DNA of 64,000 bases, taken from Plecoglossus altivelis (taxonomy: Eukaryota > Chordata > Actinopteri > Osmeriformes > Plecoglossidae). This document shows, piece after piece, positions 59,482-64,000 of this stretch. Position 1 is the first letter of the stretch; every line of letters starts with the position of its first letter. The notes under the pieces were generated by a model. It had not been told where the DNA came from. It searched no databases and was given only the letters and a program-made list of their open reading frames with translations. Made by a program: the position numbers and the translations under genes. Location of the stretch: assembly GCA_036571765.1 (NCBI GenBank), contig BROE01000003.1, forward strand, positions 16,299,452-16,363,451, read 5' to 3'.

Positions 59482-60497
59482 TTTACCACAGTCATTCTCA
59501 AAGTGGTGTACATGTAGTACGTGACTCACACAGAGTTCTCCTATCACATGGTACAGGGAAGTGAAGTCAGTATCCACGAGGGGGGTCATAGACTTGACTT
59601 TCTTCATATTTATATCAGTTCATATTATTTCCTACTCGTGGCCATTTGTCTTACTGAAGTGAATCTATTGTGGGTGTATGTGTGTCAGGATGCAAACATA
59701 CAGGTTTCAAAATGTAATGATGCATTTGTAAAATGTATGTTTATAAAAATCAGGAAATGAGTGCAAACGTCACTGAGGCAGCTGTGAGCCTCAGATGGAA
59801 TCAGTCCACTGTTCTAATTCTGCATTTCTGCTTCACAGAACACGCAACGCCAGCCAGTAAACACCTTTCACAGCTAGCACAAATATGTTGTCCCTAAGGG
59901 AGAGTAGTTTAAAACAAGCCAAAGATTTTGGGTCATGTATACACAAACGTGTGTGCATAATTCACACAACTACACAGACTTCCACTCCCGCGACATACAA
60001 ACACACACACACACACAGGCGTTGCTCACACAGTGGGCATTTTAATCAAAGTGCAATATTTGTGTTTGTGCCTTTAAGAGATGTTTTTATCACTCATTGT
60101 ACTTGGCTCTGTGTGATCCTCATGTGTCTGGTTGGTAGCAGATGTTTCCTGTGTTCATCAGGGTGAGGGATCTCTTTCCTTCGCTGTCAGTGAAGAGATT
60201 CAAGACAAGATCCGAACCAAAACTGGAAAAAAGTGGATTTTTCAAACCGATTAAAAAGCAGATGCATATGCACTTCAGAAAGATATTTTCAAGGATCCAG
60301 TGAGGACTTTTTGACTATATACAGAGGATAGGAACTCCTCTGAAGAGCCAGGATACGAAATGCTTAAGGTTCAAGTATCAGAATCATAGCAGGACCTATC
60401 TTGCATCCCAACAACTAAATCACAATCACAGGAGAACAGTTGGTTGGACAGTTAGCTGGTTGATGTATTTGGGACTTCCATTTTTTTTTAAATAAAC

Positions 60498-61220
60498 ATG
60501 TCTCTACCAATGAGAGGAGACATCAACACCGTCCTGTGCACTTCTACATGCAATATTGCCGATGTAGAAGTCCTTCACTCTGCCCCACCCACCCCAGCGC
60601 TCCCATTCAGCTTCTCCGCCACTCAGCAACGCCAGAGAGGCTTAAGAAGAGTCAGCGTCACCGAGGGGCCCGGCCCCTGCCCGTTCCACGGACGAGTTCA
60701 GGGAGTGCTGGAGATGCGGGTGAAAGAGGGAAGTAAGATCCGGAACCTCTTGGGATTTGCCTCGGCTCGCATGCGGGGAGACGGAGGAGGAGATGTAGGT
60801 CGCGCTGGACTTAGACAAGTGGTTTTCACAGGGTCAGGGATGGGAGTTACAAAGACGATCACCTGTGCTGAGATCCTGAAACGTAAACTGGGGGGATTAC
60901 ACCAGCTGTCTAGGATCTACTTTAAAACAGTTGAAGAAGTCTGGGAAGACGCGGATCGTTGTGGGCCAAGGATGACAATCCAGAAGACTGTTCCTGCCAT
61001 CAGCATACTGCTTTCTAAGGATCCAATGGATCCCAATGAGAATGGATATCAGGCTCCTCAGCTACACTGTCAACTTTTAGATGAGATTCAACTTTTAGAT
61101 GACAGGGAAAGAGAGGGCTCACCTTTTGCTTCAAGTTTGACACCTTGCAGGCCATGTATACAGCATGTGTCAAAAAGAGTCTGCCTGGAAGACCACTTAC
61201 CTCAAACTTCTTCAGTGTGA
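60498..61220 (+). CDS. rpp25: rpp25, ribonuclease P/MRP protein subunit p25
   Basis: Alba-domain RNA-binding subunit of RNase P and RNase MRP, which pairs with Rpp20 (POP7) on the P3 arm of the RNA. Function is tRNA 5' processing and rRNA processing in the nucleus/nucleolus. Single exon, 240 aa, intronless like human RPP25 (199 aa). Alba core: EMRVKEGSKIRNLLGFASAR at 72-91, VVFTGSGMGVTKTITCAEIL at 108-127, KRKLGGLHQLSRIYFKTVEE at 128-147 and ISILLSKDPMDPNENGYQAP in the C-terminal part. The N-terminal 60 residues and the C-terminal tail are longer than in human and low in conservation. A second in-frame Met at codon 5 could also start. AATAAA lies 90 bases after the stop. RPP25 is the neighbour of COX5A in human too, which supports the assignment over RPP25L. 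Confidence 0.93.
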   Translation: MSLPMRGDINTVLCTSTCNIADVEVLHSAPPTPALPFSFSATQQRQRGLRRVSVTEGPGPCPFHGRVQGVLEMRVKEGSKIRNLLGFASARMRGDGGGDVGRAGLRQVVFTGSGMGVTKTITCAEILKRKLGGLHQLSRIYFKTVEEVWEDADRCGPRMTIQKTVPAISILLSKDPMDPNENGYQAPQLHCQLLDEIQLLDDREREGSPFASSLTPCRPCIQHVSKRVCLEDHLPQTSSV

Positions 61221-61309
61221 TACAATTTCAGAGACAAGATAATAATCAAATGTATTTTGACATAACACTAATACTGTTTTCCTTCTATGTTCTAATCTCT
61301 CATCACCCA

Positions 61310-61315
61310 AATAAA
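61310..61315 (+). terminator. polyadenylation signal AATAAA, rpp25
   Basis: AATAAA 90 bases after the rpp25 stop codon. Confidence 0.6.
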
Positions 61316-61485
61316 TGTGTATATGGATTATTTTTTAATATTGTGTTGACTACTCGGCTTTCTGCGTTTTGTGATTTACTCACATAATGTGATCCTATTT
61401 TATGATTATTAATAGAACTAGTCGAACAATCAACCTAGTTACACAATTTCAGTTAAACATACAGATTTTGTAACCACATTATTGA

Positions 61486-61495
61486 GCATGCGCAC
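61486..61495 (+). promoter_or_regulatory. NRF-1-like site in cox5a promoter
   Basis: GCATGCGCAC, 75 bases upstream of the cox5a ATG, matches the GCATGCGC core of the NRF-1 consensus. NRF-1 drives many nuclear genes for respiratory-chain subunits, so location and target agree. Function is inferred. Confidence 0.6.
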
Positions 61496-61569
61496 AGTAT
61501 ACGCAAGCGGCAATCCAACATCCTGTACTAGCAAGTTAGCCGGCTGCTAGTAGCTGCTTGTCCCGCATC

Positions 61570-63256
61570 ATGTTCAGAGCCGCCGTCCGATTCTCAGTCT
61601 CCGGTGCCCGGAGTTTAACACGTGCACGGCCCGCGTATCAAGGTATGTGTTGCGCATATGAATTATGTTCATTATTATTATCATTTATTTTAAATAAATT
61701 CAATGAAAGTTCATGGAGTAGGTTCAAGGATGAGCGGAAATCGGTGAGGACTTGTCAAACTGCATGGCTAGCCTAACTAGCTTTAGATAGAGCAAGCCAT
61801 CTTACTGGCGCATTGAAATTATCATGTATTTCGGATTGAATAGCTTTAGTGAGGATAACAACTATATCAGACTTGTTGGGTTCTGAAACAACGTACGTTG
61901 GTGTCAACTAAGGTGTCCTAGGTAGTATAGAGAAACGATAAACCAACGGTGTCCTTGCAATGACCCGCTAGTGCTATTATGCTAGCCTTTTCGCCATAAA
62001 GCTAGCTCTAGCTACCGTAACGTTACTAGTAGCTGAGAGGTGCCAATATTCTTGTTTACATGGCGATCATCTCACACTTATGAAATAGTCTTTTTTGCAG
62101 GTAGCTAAGAAGAATATAATGGTGCTTAGTACAGTAAACAATATTGTAATGCTAAGTTGTTAATCAGCAGTCGAAATTTACTTTGTCTACGTTTATCTCT
62201 TAACTACAGTTGTAATAGCAGTTGACCCAGTAGTATAAACAAAGCAATGCAGTTTAGTATAAAATATATATCTTATGTTTGAGTGGTTTCGATTAAACTA
62301 GCTTGGTGGCTTATGAAAGTACACATCGGCTAAGAGCGAGCTGGACTCGACAACCTTGAGAGCTCATTAACCTGTAAAGTTTACTATCCAGCCATACCCC
62401 CGTGACTTTATGTGCCGACACAGTCTGCTCTCTGGACGGACATATTAATCCGTTTTATCAATGTTTAATCTGTTTTATTTCTCTCCCTATAGCTCCGTTG
62501 GCCTCAAGGTGTTACTCTCATGGGAAAGTGGAGACGGACGAAGAGTTTGATGCCCGTTGGGTCATGTATTTTAATAAAACAGACATCGATGCATGGGAAC
62601 TGAGGAAAGGTAAGAGTGTTTTCACAGATGTCACCAAAAATATACAATTATTCATTATTCCCTAGATTGGTCTGGATGTTCCATTTCAGAACATCCAGTT
62701 CCATTTTAAATAAAAAATGCCATTACACAGTGGCAAAAGGTTTTGCTTACTGGATAGTGCACAGAAGCATAAATTAATCTCATATAATCAAAACTTCTAA
62801 GTATAATGTTTCTGATTGTGTCTTCTTTAACGTTGTTTTACAGGGATGAACACACTGATCGGGTACGACTTGGTACCTGAACCAAAAATTATTGACGCAG
62901 CTCTGCGGGCCTGTCGAAGGTTAAATGACTTGGCCAGTGCAATTCGAATTTTGGAAGCTGTGAGAGTAAGTTTGTTGATTATATAGACTATTTTATAGCA
63001 TTTTTTATAACTAGACCTAGTTTAAGGGAATACAGTATTCTTGGCATGAAGAACAAAAGGCAAAAGTAGCAAATAACTAACATTTATACAATTCTTCAAA
63101 ACCTTGGTCAAAGAATTCTCCTCTTAAATTACTGTCTCACAGGACAAATCGGGCCCTCACAAAGAAATCTATCCATACCTGATTCAAGAGCTACGGCCAA
63201 CCCTGGATGAACTTGGGATTTCCACACCTGAAGAGCTAGGGATTGACAAAGTATAG
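61570..63256 (+). CDS. cox5a: cox5a, cytochrome c oxidase subunit 5A, mitochondrial
   Basis: Nuclear-encoded matrix-side subunit of respiratory complex IV, which in mammals binds the regulator 3,5-diiodothyronine. Exons: 61570-61642, 62493-62609, 62844-62965, 63143-63256; total 141 aa. The first about 33 residues (MFRAAVRFSVSGARSLTRAR, then AYQAPLASRCY) are a basic, acid-free mitochondrial presequence. The mature part SHGKVETDEEFDARWVMYFN, KTDIDAWELRKGMNTLIGYD, LVPEPKIIDAALRACRRLND, IRILEAVRDKSGPHKEIYPY and ELGISTPEELGIDKV is nearly the mammalian protein. A donor just after the stop (gaacg/gtaggt) and an acceptor at about 63341 indicate a 3' UTR intron. AATAAA at 63458-63463 ends the gene. 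It lies 350 bases after the rpp25 stop. Confidence 0.97.
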
Positions 63257-63457
63257 AACGGTAGGTATGAACGCTCACTGCCTCTTTCATTTCCAACGAC
63301 AATGACCAAACTATCTAACCTTTCTGGGTGTTTCTTCCAGTTTTCAGGCAGCGTTGATGTCGTCGGACATGGGAGCTCTGTACTTGTTATAATCCTGTGT
63401 GTGGTATTTAATTTTGACTTTATTAAGTTCGTATGCTTGTAAACTATTGATGGACCT

Positions 63458-63463
63458 AATAAA
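63458..63463 (+). terminator. polyadenylation signal AATAAA, cox5a
   Basis: AATAAA about 200 bases after the stop, after the short 3' UTR intron. Confidence 0.7.
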
Positions 63464-63479
63464 GGAAATTATGTGTTCA

Positions 63480-64000
63480 AATCTTGTGGAAGAATTTCTG
63501 GTTGCCGACCATTGCTTGAGTCACATTTAATGTTGTTTTTAAAATGAGGATTATCTCAAGCGTTACCTACTGAGACTGTCCTGCACATGAATGAACTGCA
63601 ATAGCTCTTGTAAAACTCACTGTCAACATTCATTTGTCAGTTATACAAATGTGAAAGAAAACGTGTTATCATGTCAGACCACCAGAGAGCGGAATGGAGC
63701 CTTTCATTGAAACGTCGGTGTATTTGTGTACAACCAACACATGCATCGTCTCCTATGTATTTATGTTAAAATAGCCTTTCGCGATAAGGAAATCAAATCA
63801 ATATTCGACAGGTAACATTTTACCTTGAGTTTGAACTGCAATGTCAACACAATGGGTAACATTTGTGGACAGTACAATTATTTGAGTAATTAAAGTTTTG
63901 GTTAATGTATGCCAATGAAGGCCTATAGGCTACAGTTGAACTTCCTTTATAGTTGCATTCGTGGCGTAGGCCGATAGTCTTTAGCGCTAAATTCGTTAGT
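63480..64000. other. downstream of cox5a, nothing recognised
   Basis: AT-rich sequence with no coding exon, repeat or signal that I can support, up to the window edge. Confidence 0.5.

Larger units (their letters stand above)
58594..60497. other. parp6 3' UTR and rpp25 upstream region
   Basis: Contains the parp6 3' UTR, a strong CTCF-like motif at 59466-59481, a short (CA)n at 59999-60018, and the rpp25 5' region. A TATA-like tract is not obvious. No further exon seen. Confidence 0.5.

Overview
The window is nuclear DNA from a ray-finned (teleost) fish. All large genes are split by GT-AG introns and match vertebrate families. Other fish signs are a single-coding-exon UGT5-type glucuronosyltransferase and SINE-like repeats ending in the L2-type tail common in fish. 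I could not determine the species. Exon boundaries below were worked out by hand from reading frame, splice sites and remembered family sequences.

Layout, left to right: scamp5 (-, cut off at the left edge, last coding exon missing); parp16 (+, complete, 6 coding exons); a small secreted IGFBP-domain/CRIM1-like gene (-); a UGT5-like UDP-glucuronosyltransferase (+); a short CALHM-like channel gene (-); nptn, neuroplastin (+, complete, 8 coding exons, 398 aa); hcn4 pacemaker channel (+, complete, 8 coding exons, 1199 aa); pkm pyruvate kinase (-, 10 coding exons, 532 aa); parp6 (+, 21 coding exons, 632 aa); rpp25 (+, one exon); cox5a (+, 4 coding exons, 141 aa).

Most of these genes have human counterparts on 15q22-q24 (PARP16, NPTN, HCN4, PKM, PARP6, RPP25, COX5A, SCAMP5), so the window is a compacted and locally rearranged piece of that conserved block. 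It is not one pathway. It combines neuronal/excitability genes (scamp5, nptn, hcn4), energy metabolism (pkm, cox5a), two mono-ADP-ribosyltransferases of different subfamilies (parp16, parp6), RNase P/MRP (rpp25) and xenobiotic conjugation (UGT5).

The most unusual signals are: an inverted-repeat minisatellite flanking one parp6 exon; an altered sequence just after the GYG filter of hcn4 (LYPPIG where mammalian HCN4 has RQAPVG); a CALHM-like protein that appears to stop soon after its fourth membrane segment; a pkm gene with only one visible, M2-like version of the exon that is duplicated in mammals; and an overlapping E-box/CRE in the scamp5-parp16 intergenic region. I saw no viral genes, CRISPR arrays or bacterial-type operons.
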